Shown: positions 54,979 through 63,884 of the stretch, one piece after another
Numbering within the stretch: position 1 is the first letter of the stretch
How the letters are laid out: every line of letters starts with the position of its first letter
NCBI RefSeq assembly: GCF_018413645.1
Contig: NZ_JAHCDA010000006.1
Coordinates: 62,001-126,000 of the forward strand
Length of the DNA stretch: 64,000 bases
Direction of reading: 5' to 3'
Source: Roseococcus pinisoli
GTDB taxonomy: Bacteria; Pseudomonadota; Alphaproteobacteria; Acetobacterales; Acetobacteraceae
Program-made: the position numbers and the translations under genes
The notes under the pieces: model-generated
Databases searched by the model: none
Told to the model about the DNA's origin: nothing
The model's input: only the letters and a program-made list of their open reading frames with translations

Positions 54979-55644
54979 CTACCCGCAGGCCGCGCGCCGC
55001 ACCATGCCGGCCGCCTCATGGGCGAGGCGCGTCGGCTCGGGGAGGCGGCGCCCCCGGCTGGTCGCGCGCACCCACTTCACCGCCGTCGCCAGCGAGACGC
55101 GATGGCCGATGGAGATCCAGAGCGGATTGGAATGCGCGCGGCTGCGCAGCAGGGCGCCGATCTCCTCGCCGCGGTCCAGCAGCCGGACCTGGCTGCCGGC
55201 GGCCTCGCCGAGCGGCGCCTCGGGCGTGCCGATCAGTCGCGACTTGCCCACGCCGATGGCGGGCAGGTCCAGCATGACGCCCAGATGCGCGGCGATGCCG
55301 CAGCGGCGCGGATGCGCGATGCCCTGGCCGTCCACCATCAGCAGGTCGGGCTTCACGGCCAGCTGGTCGAAGGCCGCCAGGGCGGCCGGCACCTCCCGGA
55401 AGGCGAGGAAGCCGGTGATGTAGGGAAGGTCGGCATGGCAGGAGATGCCGGCCCGAGCGACCTCCGTCAGCCCCGGCCATTCCAGCACCACGATGGCCGC
55501 ATGCACCCGCTGCGTCGGATCGAAGCGCGAGCAGGAGATGTCGACGCCGCCGATGAAGCGCGGCGCCGCGGTCAGGGCATCCTGCGCGATCACCCTCGCG
55601 GCGATCGCGCGCTGTTCCTCCCGCAGCGCGGCGAGGTCAGCCAT
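54979..55644 (-). CDS. nfi: Endonuclease V
   Basis: A 221-residue deoxyinosine-specific repair nuclease. Metal-binding acids are visible as Asp35 (GGVDIS), Glu84 (FREVP) and Asp105 (MVDGQG), with PYITGFLAFRE and GIAHPRRCG around them; they align with E. coli Asp35, Glu89 and Asp110. It overlaps the znuA-like gene by eight bases, so the two may share the zinc-controlled transcript. Confidence 0.95.
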   Translation of the reverse strand: MADLAALREEQRAIAARVIAQDALTAAPRFIGGVDISCSRFDPTQRVHAAIVVLEWPGLTEVARAGISCHADLPYITGFLAFREVPAALAAFDQLAVKPDLLMVDGQGIAHPRRCGIAAHLGVMLDLPAIGVGKSRLIGTPEAPLGEAAGSQVRLLDRGEEIGALLRSRAHSNPLWISIGHRVSLATAVKWVRATSRGRRLPEPTRLAHEAAGMVRRAACG

Positions 55645-56533
55645 CGCCCCGCATGGCCGGCACCAGGGCGGCGACATTGGTCCGCATCATGGCCTCGTAG
55701 GTCGCGGCCGGCCCGTCCGGCGGGGAGAGGGCGTCGGTGAAGAGGCGGCCGCCGACGCGCAGGCCCGCCTCGTCGGCCAGGCGGCGGAGCGTGGCGGGAT
55801 TGCCGATATTCTCGAGGAAGACGGCGGTGACGCCCTCGCCGCGGATCAGGCGGATCAGGTCGGCGACCTGGCGGGCGGAGGGTTCGGCGTCGGCCGAGAG
55901 GCCCTGCGGCGCGAGGAACCGCACGCCATAGGCCGCGCTGAAATAGCCGAAGGCGTCATGCCCGGTGACGACCACGCGCCGGGCTTCCGGCACGGTCGCG
56001 ATCTGGGCGCGGATCCAGGCGTCCAGCGCCTCCAGCTGGGCGGTATAGGCCCCGGCCCGGGCGCGGTAGTGGTCCGCCCCGGCGGGGTCGGCGCGGGTGA
56101 GGCCGGCCTCGATGTTGCGCACGTAGCGGAGCGCGAGCCGGACGTCCTGCCAGGCATGCGGGTCCTGGCCGCCATGGCTGTGGCCCGTGGCGCGGCGCAG
56201 GGGCACGCCGTCCGTTGCGCTGACCGAGACGCCGGAGAAGCGGGTGGAGGAGAGCAGCCGGTCGAACCAGGAGTCGAAGCCGGCGCCGTTGCGCAGCGCG
56301 AGACGGGCCCCGCGCAGCGCCTCGGCATGGGAGGGGCGCGGCTGGAAGTGATGCGTGTCCGTGTCCGGGCCGGCGATGGTCTGGACCGTCACGCGCTCGC
56401 CGCCCACCTCGCGCAGCATGTCGCCCAGGATGGAGAAGGAAGCCACGGCGGGCAGCGCGGCCGTCTGGGCCTGCGCACGGAGGGGAAGGACGGCGGCCAG
56501 GGCCAGGAGCAGGCGGCGTTGCATGCGGGGCAT
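55637..56533 (-). CDS. znuA: Zinc/manganese ABC transporter binding protein (ZnuA-like)
   Basis: A 298-residue cluster A-I metal receptor. A signal peptide ends near RAQAQT; metal-ligand His residues appear in THHFQPRPS (near residue 62), QDPHAWQD (near 125) and VVTGHDAFGYF, with a short His-rich GHSHGG loop. A Zur-type palindrome lies five bases before the chosen ATG at 56533, favouring zinc. ATG at 56524 (MQRRLL) would place the operator more conventionally. No znuB or znuC is adjacent; endonuclease V follows. Confidence 0.88.
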   Translation of the reverse strand: MPRMQRRLLLALAAVLPLRAQAQTAALPAVASFSILGDMLREVGGERVTVQTIAGPDTDTHHFQPRPSHAEALRGARLALRNGAGFDSWFDRLLSSTRFSGVSVSATDGVPLRRATGHSHGGQDPHAWQDVRLALRYVRNIEAGLTRADPAGADHYRARAGAYTAQLEALDAWIRAQIATVPEARRVVVTGHDAFGYFSAAYGVRFLAPQGLSADAEPSARQVADLIRLIRGEGVTAVFLENIGNPATLRRLADEAGLRVGGRLFTDALSPPDGPAATYEAMMRTNVAALVPAMRGDG

Positions 56534-56538
56534 CCGAG

Positions 56539-56559
56539 ATATGTTATCTTATAACATAT
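56539..56559. promoter_or_regulatory. Zur-type operator palindrome before znuA
   Basis: Inverted repeat ATATGTTAT-CTT-ATAACATAT in a GC-rich region immediately upstream of the znuA-like gene, the classic position and sequence type of a Zur box. The inner seven bases of each arm equal those of the palindrome at 2912-2928. Confidence 0.85.
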
Positions 56560-56580
56560 TGAGCGCCCGGCGCGGGCAGG

Positions 56581-57333
56581 TCAACGCCCGAGCAGGCGCT
56601 TGATCCAGCCGCGCAGGCCCTCGCCGCGCTTCACGCTCTTCTGATGCGCCACATGGGGACGTCGCAGCGGCGGGGGCAGGGCGGTCGCGATGCTGTGGCG
56701 CGTGGTGTCGCCCGCCTCGATGAGCCGGAGCTCGAGGAGCAGGACCTGGGCCACGGATTCCGGCGGGTCGTCGCGCAGCAGGGTCCGGGCGGTATGGGTC
56801 GCATCCTCCCATTCCTCGGCGCGCCGCAGCGCATCGACGACGCGGACGGTCTGCTCGGCGTCGAGCGGTGGGCCGCTCCGCCAGAGGGCGACCGCCTCCA
56901 GGCGCCAGAGGCGGGAGAGATCCTCCTTGCCGAGATCGTCCGCCGTCCAGGCGGCGTGCAGCGTGGCCTCGGCGGCGGCGTGCAGGGCGCCCGTCTCCTC
57001 CAGCACCAGCGCCCAGGCGAGGAAGCGGCGCGCCAGCTGGGGGTGCGAGGTGTCGTTCAGCAGGGCGCGGAAATTCGCCGCCCCCACCGCCTGGGCCGCG
57101 GCCGGATGGGCCTGGGTGATGTCGGGCGCGGCATAGCCGCAATGCGGGCATTGCTGCAGCCAGCGGGGCATGGTGGCCCGGACCGGGGCGCCTGGCCGGA
57201 GGTCGAGATCGGGCGCCTGCTCCGGCGCGCCGGGCCGGAAGCTGTTCTGCCGGCTCTCCGTCCCGCAGACCGCGCAGACGGCGCCGCGCGAGGCGACGGA
57301 GGCAGAACTCTGAGCGGGCCTTGGTTGTGACAT
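56581..57333 (-). CDS. Zinc-ribbon hypothetical protein
   Basis: A 250-residue protein with CAVCGTE near residue 20 and CPHCGYA near residue 63, a four-cysteine pattern typical of a zinc ribbon (DUF2225-like). A helical, TPR-like region (RRFLAWALVLEETGALHAAAEATLHAAWTA-type repeats, quoted in part) and a basic C-terminus follow. No function recognised. It is transcribed toward the Zur box and znuA, ending 22 bases before the palindrome. Confidence 0.65.
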   Translation of the reverse strand: MSQPRPAQSSASVASRGAVCAVCGTESRQNSFRPGAPEQAPDLDLRPGAPVRATMPRWLQQCPHCGYAAPDITQAHPAAAQAVGAANFRALLNDTSHPQLARRFLAWALVLEETGALHAAAEATLHAAWTADDLGKEDLSRLWRLEAVALWRSGPPLDAEQTVRVVDALRRAEEWEDATHTARTLLRDDPPESVAQVLLLELRLIEAGDTTRHSIATALPPPLRRPHVAHQKSVKRGEGLRGWIKRLLGR

Positions 57334-57507
57334 TTCCCGTAAATTAGGGAAGAGAAGGCCTTTGGCGAAGGGGCAAAAGCGGGAAGTCGCATCAATCTTC
57401 GCGGTCCTGCCCCGCGGCGCCCGCTGATTCGGCGATTGCCTCTGGAGGGCGCGCGGCGTCTGACCTACATTGACGGGGAATTCATTCAGGCACCTGAACC
57501 GGAAACC

Positions 57508-58455
57508 ATGCCGCGCGGTGATCTTTTCCCCGATATCGCTCCCTTCGAGACCGGGCTGCTCCCCTTGGGCGACGGCCACGTCATGTACTGGGAGCAGGTC
57601 GGCAATCCGCGCGGCCAGCCCGTGCTCTTCCTCCATGGAGGCCCCGGCGCAGGGGCGGGCGCGGTGCATCGTCGCTTCTTCGATCCCGCGCATTGGCGGC
57701 TCATCGTGTTCGATCAGCGCGGCGCCGGCCGCTCCCGCCCGCTGGGCGAGCTGAAGTCCAACACCACGCCCCACCTGGTCGAGGATATCGAGACGCTGCG
57801 GCGCTTCCTTGGCATCGAGAAGTGGTTGCTCTTCGGCGGCTCCTGGGGTTCCACCCTGGCGCTGGCCTATGCCCAGGCCCATCCCGCCTGCGTGACCGGC
57901 TGCGTGCTGCGCGGCGTCTTCCTCGGCCGCGACGACGAGGTGGACTGGTTCCTGCACGGGCTGCGCCGCTTCTTCCCCGACGCCTGGGCCGCCTTCGCCG
58001 AGCATATCCCCGCGGCGGAGCGGCACGACCTGCTGGGCGCCTATCTCCGCCGGCTCACCGATCCCGATCCCACTGTCCATCTGATGGCCGCGCGTTCCTG
58101 GAGCCATTACGAGGGCAGCTGCTCGACCCTGCTCCCGAGCCCCGAGACCGTGGCCTCCTTCGCGCAGGACCGCACGGCGCTGGGCCTGGCGCGGATCGAG
58201 GCGCATTACTTCGCGCACAAGCTCTTCCTGCGGGAGGGCGGGCTGCTCGCGGGCATGTCGTCGATCGCGCAGATCCCGGCCGAGATCATCCAGGGCCGCT
58301 ACGACATGGTCTGCCCGGCGGAGACGGCCTTCGAGCTCGCGCTCAACTGGCCGCGCGCCCGCCTGACGGTGGTGCCCGATGCGGGTCACTCGGCGCTCGA
58401 GCCCGGCATCCGCACCGCGCTGGTGAGTGCGGTCGAGCGCTTCCGCCGACGCTAG
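57508..58455 (+). CDS. pip: Proline iminopeptidase
   Basis: A 315-residue alpha/beta hydrolase of family S33 that removes N-terminal proline. HGGPGAG (oxyanion region, near residue 40), GGSWGSTLALAYAQ (nucleophile Ser near 111), and the C-terminal DAGHS (catalytic His) are present, with GRYDMVCP holding the catalytic Asp. ATG at 57508 matches the usual family length (about 315-320); the open frame begins 24 codons earlier. Confidence 0.93.
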   Translation: MPRGDLFPDIAPFETGLLPLGDGHVMYWEQVGNPRGQPVLFLHGGPGAGAGAVHRRFFDPAHWRLIVFDQRGAGRSRPLGELKSNTTPHLVEDIETLRRFLGIEKWLLFGGSWGSTLALAYAQAHPACVTGCVLRGVFLGRDDEVDWFLHGLRRFFPDAWAAFAEHIPAAERHDLLGAYLRRLTDPDPTVHLMAARSWSHYEGSCSTLLPSPETVASFAQDRTALGLARIEAHYFAHKLFLREGGLLAGMSSIAQIPAEIIQGRYDMVCPAETAFELALNWPRARLTVVPDAGHSALEPGIRTALVSAVERFRRR

Positions 58456-58462
58456 GGCGTTC

Positions 58463-58490
58463 CCCGATCATGCCGCCTCGCATGATCGGG
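58463..58490. terminator. Putative bidirectional hairpin terminator
   Basis: Perfect 11-base stem CCCGATCATGC / GCATGATCGGG with a 6-base loop between the convergent pip and Bug receptor genes. No T-run, but position and symmetry suit a bidirectional terminator. Confidence 0.6.
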
Positions 58491-58502
58491 TGAAGGTGCT
58501 CG

Positions 58503-59486
58503 TCAGTCCGCGGTGATGCCTGCGGCGCGGACCACGTCGCGCCAGCTCGCCACCTCGTTGCGCGTGAGATCCCCGAGAGCCTCCGCCGTGCCGCCCGTGG
58601 CCTGCACGCCCTGGCGGTTCAGCGCCGCGAGCGTGTCGGGATCGGTCAGTGCGCCATTCACCAGCGTGTTCAGCCGCGCGACGATCGGCGCCGGCGTGCC
58701 GGCCGGCGCATAGACCGCCCACCATCCCTCGACGATGAATTCGGTGAGGCCGGCCTCGGCCATCACGGGCACTTCCGGCAGCACGGGGCTGCGCGCCCGG
58801 CCCGTCACCGCCAGCGGCCGGATGGTGCCGGCCTGGATATGCGGCAGGAAGCCGAGCGGGTGGTAGAACATCGCATCCACCTGGCCCGAGATCAGGTCGG
58901 TCACCGCCCTTCCGCCGTCGCGATAGGGGACATGCGTGGAGGTGACGCCGCCGCGCAGGTCGAAGAGCGCCTGGGAAAGGTGGCCCGTGGTGCCGATGCC
59001 GGCGGAGGCGAAGGTCAGGTTCCGCTGCTTCGCCAGTGCCACGAGTTCCGCCACGCTGGAGGCGCCGAGGTCCGGCCGCATGCCGAGCACGACCGGCGTC
59101 TGCACGAAGGCGCCGACCGGCGCGAAGTCACGCACCGGGTCGTAGCCGAGGTCCCGGACCAGGCTGGCATTCACGGCATGGGTGCCGCTGGTGCCGAGGA
59201 TGAGGGTGTAGCCGTCCGGTGCGGAGCGCGCGACCGAGGCCGCGCCCACGCCGCCGCCGGCGCCCGAGCGGTTCTCCACCACCACCGGCTGGCCGAGCCG
59301 CACCGAGAGGAAGTTGCCCAGGAGCCGGCCGAGCGTGTCGGTCGTGGTTCCTGCCGGGAAAGGCACCACCAGCCGCAGCGGGCGATCGGGCCAGCCCGCC
59401 GGCTGGGCGGCGGCCATCGTCGACGACAGGGCGGCGGGCAGCAGGGCCAGGCCCCCGAGCCATTGGCGGCGGGACAGGATGCTCAT
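58503..59486 (-). CDS. Bug/TctC family periplasmic solute-binding protein (4 of 4)
   Basis: A 327-residue receptor. A signal peptide with SRRQWLGGLALLPAAL, a possible twin-arginine motif, is followed by PDRPLRLVVPFPAGTTTD near residue 33, VVENRSGAGG and SAPDGYTLILGTSG. It overlaps the upstream deacetylase by four bases. No TctAB genes or enzymes of an obvious pathway adjoin it; ligand unknown. Confidence 0.9.
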   Translation of the reverse strand: MSILSRRQWLGGLALLPAALSSTMAAAQPAGWPDRPLRLVVPFPAGTTTDTLGRLLGNFLSVRLGQPVVVENRSGAGGGVGAASVARSAPDGYTLILGTSGTHAVNASLVRDLGYDPVRDFAPVGAFVQTPVVLGMRPDLGASSVAELVALAKQRNLTFASAGIGTTGHLSQALFDLRGGVTSTHVPYRDGGRAVTDLISGQVDAMFYHPLGFLPHIQAGTIRPLAVTGRARSPVLPEVPVMAEAGLTEFIVEGWWAVYAPAGTPAPIVARLNTLVNGALTDPDTLAALNRQGVQATGGTAEALGDLTRNEVASWRDVVRAAGITAD

Positions 59487-60136
59487 GCGGTTTCCTCCGT
59501 GACGTATCGGGCGAGGTCGTCCCGGGCGACGCCGCGGGACAGTGGCACGCAGGCCTCGGGCGGCTTCTGGACGAAGACGGCCCCCGCATCGATCAACTGG
59601 CCGAGGAAGCGGTCGAGGTGCCGCATGGCGCCGTTCGGCAGGTCGTGCAGCACCAGCAGCACGGGCTCCGCGGCCTTGGCGATCATGGCGTGGGCGATAT
59701 CGGGCCAGGCTTCCGGCTCGCGGAAATCGCCGGGAACGGCGTTCCAGAGCACGACGGTGTGGCCGTGCGCTTCCAGGTATTGCCGCGCCGCCGCGTTCAG
59801 CAGGTGCGGGCCGAGCGCGCCGCCGCCGCCATTCGGGCGGAACAGCCGGTCCGGCCCGTGCAGCGCGCCCAGCAGCGCGTCGGTCTCGGAAATCTCCTGC
59901 ACGGCTTCCGTCGCGCTGCGACGGCCCAGCGGCGCGCCATGGGTGAGGGTGTGGTTGCCGAGGCGATGGCCCTCGGCCCTGGCCCGCTCGGCGAGGGCGC
60001 GGCCGGCTGGCGCGCGCAGCTTCTCGCCGACGACGAAGAAGGTAGCCGCCAGGCGACGGCGCGCGAGCACGTCCAGCACGCCGGGCGTGACATCGGGCTC
60101 CGGCCCATTGTCGAAAGTCAGGCAGATCGGCGGCAT
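59483..60136 (-). CDS. Polysaccharide deacetylase-family protein with altered metal motif
   Basis: A 217-residue NodB-homology protein. Motif 1 reads TFDNGP instead of TFDDGP: the first Asp (base) is kept, the second, a usual metal ligand, is Asn. Motif 2 is intact (NHTLTH, the two metal-binding His). No signal peptide is seen, so it may act in the cytoplasm on an amide-type substrate rather than on cell wall. Overlaps the Bug receptor gene by four bases. Confidence 0.8.
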   Translation of the reverse strand: MPPICLTFDNGPEPDVTPGVLDVLARRRLAATFFVVGEKLRAPAGRALAERARAEGHRLGNHTLTHGAPLGRRSATEAVQEISETDALLGALHGPDRLFRPNGGGGALGPHLLNAAARQYLEAHGHTVVLWNAVPGDFREPEAWPDIAHAMIAKAAEPVLLVLHDLPNGAMRHLDRFLGQLIDAGAVFVQKPPEACVPLSRGVARDDLARYVTEETA

Positions 60137-60197
60137 GCGGCGTCCGGCGTTTCCCCACAGGCAGGGGAGCGCAGCCGGGGCGGCGGCGCAAGCCGGG

Positions 60198-61196
<999 letters not shown>

Positions 61197-61215
61197 TCAT
61201 GCCTTCAAACAGGAA

Positions 61216-61237
61216 CGGGGGCCGCAGAGGGCCCCCG
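61216..61237 (-). terminator. Hairpin between rpmA and obgE
   Basis: CGGGGGCC / GGCCCCCG stem (eight pairs, six-base loop) between the rpmA stop and obgE start, read on the minus strand. It has no T-run, so partial termination or mRNA processing that lowers obgE relative to the ribosomal genes is likelier than a full stop. Confidence 0.55.
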
Positions 61238-61264
61238 CTGATCACGCCATGACGTAGGCGCAGC

Positions 61265-61534
61265 TTACTCGGCGGCCAGCTTGATCGGCTCGACGGAGAC
61301 GTGGACGCGATCTTCCGCCTTGCGCTCGAACTTCACGTGGCCCTCGACGAGGGAGAAGATCGTGTGGTCGCGGCCCAGGCCGACATTGCGGCCCGGCTTC
61401 ATCTTCGTGCCGCGCTGCTTGACGAGGATGTTGCCGGCCAGCACGTGCTCGCCGCCGAACTTCTTCACGCCAAGCCGCTGGCCGGGAGAGTCACGCCCGT
61501 TGCGAGAGGAGCCGCCTGCCTTTTTATGTGCCAT
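61265..61534 (-). CDS. rpmA: 50S ribosomal protein L27
   Basis: An 89-residue ribosomal protein. [29 protein letters not shown] and [12 protein letters not shown] are the L27 signatures; the N-terminal tail reaches the peptidyl transferase centre. Starts 12 bases after rplU. Confidence 0.98.
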   Translation of the reverse strand: MAHKKAGGSSRNGRDSPGQRLGVKKFGGEHVLAGNILVKQRGTKMKPGRNVGLGRDHTIFSLVEGHVKFERKAEDRVHVSVEPIKLAAE

Positions 61535-61546
61535 CTCTGTCGCTCC

Positions 61547-61861
61547 TTACGCTGCGATGGTGGCGATGCGCAGAATCGTCTGCATCTGCCGGTGACCGCG
61601 CTTGCGGCGGCTGTTCTTGCGGCGGCGCTTCTTGAGGATCAGCACCTTGTCGCCACGATTCTGGTCGATCACGGTCGCGGTGACCGTGGCACCCGGCACG
61701 GTGGGCGCGCCGAGCTGCAGGCCAGCCTCGCCGCCCAGAGCCAGCACCTCATGGAAGGTGATGGTGGAGCCGGGCTCGGCCTCCAACTTTTCGACGGCGA
61801 GCACCGCATTCGGCGTCACCCGGTACTGTTTTCCGCCGGTGCGGATCACTGCGAAGGTCAT
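61547..61861 (-). CDS. rplU: 50S ribosomal protein L21
   Basis: A 104-residue ribosomal protein: [13 protein letters not shown] at the N-terminus and [16 protein letters not shown] near the C-terminus are diagnostic of L21. ATG at 61861 gives the standard length; seven upstream codons are open but not needed. First gene of rplU-rpmA-obgE. The 233 bases before it, up to the tRNA, presumably hold the promoter. Confidence 0.98.
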   Translation of the reverse strand: MTFAVIRTGGKQYRVTPNAVLAVEKLEAEPGSTITFHEVLALGGEAGLQLGAPTVPGATVTATVIDQNRGDKVLILKKRRRKNSRRKRGHRQMQTILRIATIAA

Positions 61862-62094
61862 CACACGCGTCCTTAGGGCCACTCGCGAGAGCGAACTGCC
61901 CGTGAAACTGAAAGATTTCGGTCGCCTGCCGGGAGAAGGGCACCCCCATGAACGACCTCAGGCGACACGAAAGCGCCGCCCGGGAAGGGCCGTTTAGGGG
62001 GCAGGGGGGCGGAGAGTCAAGTCATCGGCTGGTCATTTTGCCGGAAGACCCCGTTGCGCGCTCGCTCAGGCCGCCCTATACGGCGCGCCGACCA

Positions 62095-62184
62095 GGACAG
62101 GTGGCGGAGTGGTCGATCGCACCGGTCTCGAAAACCGGAGTAGGTGCAAGCCTACCGTGGGTTCGAATCCCACCCTGTCCGCCA
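62095..62184 (+). tRNA. tRNA-Ser (CGA)
   Basis: Complete 90-base tRNA with encoded CCA: acceptor GGACAGG / CCTGTCC, anticodon loop CTCGAAA (anticodon CGA), long class II variable arm (GTAGGTGCAAGCCTAC) and T-loop GGTTCGAATCC. It marks the boundary between conserved ribosomal genes and accessory DNA, and its last 16 bases are repeated at 63011-63026. Confidence 0.97.
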
Positions 62185-62325
62185 TTTCCAATACGAGCGG
62201 CACGCTCCACCAGACCGAGCGCCGCGCCGAGTGGCAGGTTTCCTGGGGTTTTTGCAGCACACCTATTGACTGGCCCGTCGTGGAGCCGGTTGGAAATCGC
62301 TCTCCGGAGGCCAATTCTCTCCGGA
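62169..62325 (+). repeat. Direct repeat copy A (tRNA-Ser 3' end plus about 140 bp)
   Basis: Begins with CCCACCCTGTCCGCCA, the 3' end of tRNA-Ser, and runs to a shared segment ending CTCTCCGGA. By eye about four of five positions match copy B at 63011-63166, with runs such as AGTGGCAGGTTTCCTGG and CTCCGGAGGCCAATTCTC identical. The repeat of a tRNA 3' end is what tRNA-targeting integrases leave behind (att sites); the longer homology suggests related left ends of two islands or a segmental duplication. 62326-62602 after it has no gene I can support. Confidence 0.8.
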
Positions 62326-62602
62326 TCCTGGCACGATCGACGATGTGCAGGTTCTCAGCGCCGCGGCCGGCCGCAATAAGCCCGTCGTGGCGGGTGAAGC
62401 GGTGATTCGAGGATCACACCCTACGGCGTGGCGGCCCTGCGTCATGCCCGGCGGCCCTCGGAGGGATGAAAGCCGGGTTCGAGACGCTTTTTGCTCGGCG
62501 TCCGCTTTATGAATGGCACAAACACGTGGTGCAGCACGCGATGCGTGTCGCGCCGCGCTGGCTTGTTGGCCCGAATCCGCATGGAGCTTGGAGATAACTC
62601 AG

Positions 62603-62953
62603 ATGCCCCGCATCCCAAGTGACGACCTCACCGACGTCATCGCCTCCAGGGTCATGGAGGTCGATGGCAAGCCGCAGTTCCATATCAGGATTGGCCGTCC
62701 GACGCTTGCACCGGAGGGCAGATCCTGGTTTTGCGCCTATGAAATTGCGGGCCCTCTGACAAACCGAAAGGGGCGATTTGGGGGTGAGGATGCGATGCAG
62801 GCGCTGGTGAACGCGCTCTACTGCATTTCCGTTGATGTGGAGGTTTGCGCGGAGAACGTGCAGGGAAGGTTGGCCTGGTTGGGCGACACAGGGGATTTCG
62901 GGTTGCCCTCACCCCCGACACGCTCCGCACGTGGGGTCAGCGATCTGAAGTGA
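62603..62953 (+). CDS. DUF6968-like hypothetical protein
   Basis: A 116-residue soluble protein. The layout IRIGRP, then SWFCAYEIAGP, FGGEDAMQALVNALYCI, and a late WLGDTGDFGLP matches the pattern I know from DUF6968 proteins, which have no assigned function and are often found in accessory DNA. GGAGATAACTCAG before the ATG at 62603 acts as ribosome site. It lies between the two repeat copies and is less GC-rich than the chromosome around it, consistent with transfer. Confidence 0.65.
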   Translation: MPRIPSDDLTDVIASRVMEVDGKPQFHIRIGRPTLAPEGRSWFCAYEIAGPLTNRKGRFGGEDAMQALVNALYCISVDVEVCAENVQGRLAWLGDTGDFGLPSPPTRSARGVSDLK

Positions 62954-63010
62954 TTAATGGACGTCTGTTTGAGCGGCCCAATAGCTGCACAGAGACCGTT
63001 GGCATCCGGC

Positions 63011-63166
63011 CCCACCCTGTCCGCCAGTTCCCATACGAGCGTGCTCTCCGCCAGACCGAGCGCCGCGCTGAGTGGCAGGTTTCCTGGCGTTTTCGGGGCA
63101 TACCTGTTGACTGGCTCGGCGCGGAGAAGGCCGAAATTCGCTCTCCGGAGGCCAATTCTCTCCGGA
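63011..63166 (+). repeat. Direct repeat copy B (second tRNA-Ser 3' end)
   Basis: CCCACCCTGTCCGCCA at 63011-63026 is identical to bases 62169-62184 of tRNA-Ser, but no tRNA body precedes it here. The following 140 bases resemble those after the real tRNA. Together with copy A it brackets 842 bases. 63167-63300 after it has no gene I can support. Confidence 0.8.
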
Positions 63167-63310
63167 CCTCCTGACTTGGGCGGTTTGGTGTGGAACTCAA
63201 AAATCTAGGTAAAAGGCCGGTTTCCGGGCGGTCGGCGCCTGCTCTGGTTCGAACCCCACTTGCCTGAAATCCGTACTTCGAGAGCGAACACTTTGGTGCG
63301 GGATCACCAG

Positions 63311-63678
63311 CATCCGGCATTCGATCGCGGTCAACATGGGTGCGCCCAGGCGAAGGATGGGTCACTGCTCCGCATGGTCCCGTTCGTGGAGCGGAACTAC
63401 AACATGGTCGAGCTTGGGCCGCGAGGGACCGGCAAGAGCCATCTCTTCCAGCAGGTTTCGCCCTACGCGCATCTCGTCTCGGGCGAGAAGGCGATCGTGG
63501 CCAGGATGTTCGTGAACATGGCGAACGGCCAGCGCGGCCTCGTCTGCCAGTACGACGTCGTTTGCTTCGATGAGGTCTCGGGCGTGTCCTTCGATCAGAA
63601 GGACGGCGTGAACATAATGAAGGAGTACATGGAGAGCGGTGAGTTCTCCCGTGGGCGCGAGAGCATCCGCGCGGAGGG
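63311..63678 (+). pseudogene. brxL: brxL fragment (BREX system AAA+/Lon-like protein)
   Basis: An internal piece of about 120 codons of BrxL, a core component of BREX phage-defence systems. From 63374 it reads MVPFVERNYNMVELGPRG, then the Walker A GPRGTGKS at 63416-63439. QYDVVCFDEVSG (Walker B) and FDQKDGVNIMKEYMESGEFS follow, up to ESIRAEG near 63678, where homology stops abruptly at a transposase remnant. The N-terminal half and the C-terminal Lon-like part are missing. The ATPase motifs themselves are intact, so the break is recent or the piece was preserved by chance; the protein cannot be functional. Confidence 0.88.
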
Positions 63679-63861
63679 CACTCGCTGGCCGAGGCCCGGG
63701 TTGTCATCGAAAGCTAGCGTCAGCACTACAACACGGCGCGGCCGCACTCGTCGCTCGGGTACAAGCCGCCGGCTCCGCACGCCCTGGTATGGCCGCCGAC
63801 ACAGGCCCAATCTGCCACACCAGTCACACCGGACGTGGCAGACATGCCAACGATGCATTAA
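63679..63861 (+). pseudogene. IS3-family transposase (OrfB) C-terminal remnant with in-frame stop
   Basis: Translating from 63679 gives HSLAEARVVIES, a TAG stop at 63715-63717, then RQHYNTARPHSSLGYKPP, the typical C-terminal end of IS3-group DDE transposases (normally ESWRxxYN, so the stop replaces Trp), ending with TAA at 63859-63861. All upstream parts, including the DDE catalytic core, are absent. It is joined directly to the brxL fragment in a different frame. Confidence 0.88.
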
Positions 63862-63884
63862 GTTTCACCCCGGACCACCCAATG

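Noticed and set aside
62185-62602. Short frames after tRNA-Ser that look alike in both repeat copies
   Set aside because: The similarity reflects the direct repeat itself; frames run into the tRNA and lack starts, so I treat them as non-coding.
63231-63270. GGTTCGAACCCC, a T-arm-like sequence suggesting another tRNA
   Set aside because: No acceptor, anticodon or D-arm could be fitted around it; at most a fragment of a tRNA 3' end.
63595-63858. Minus-strand frame over the transposase remnant
   Set aside because: The plus strand shows the known C-terminal IS3 OrfB sequence; the minus frame is its shadow.
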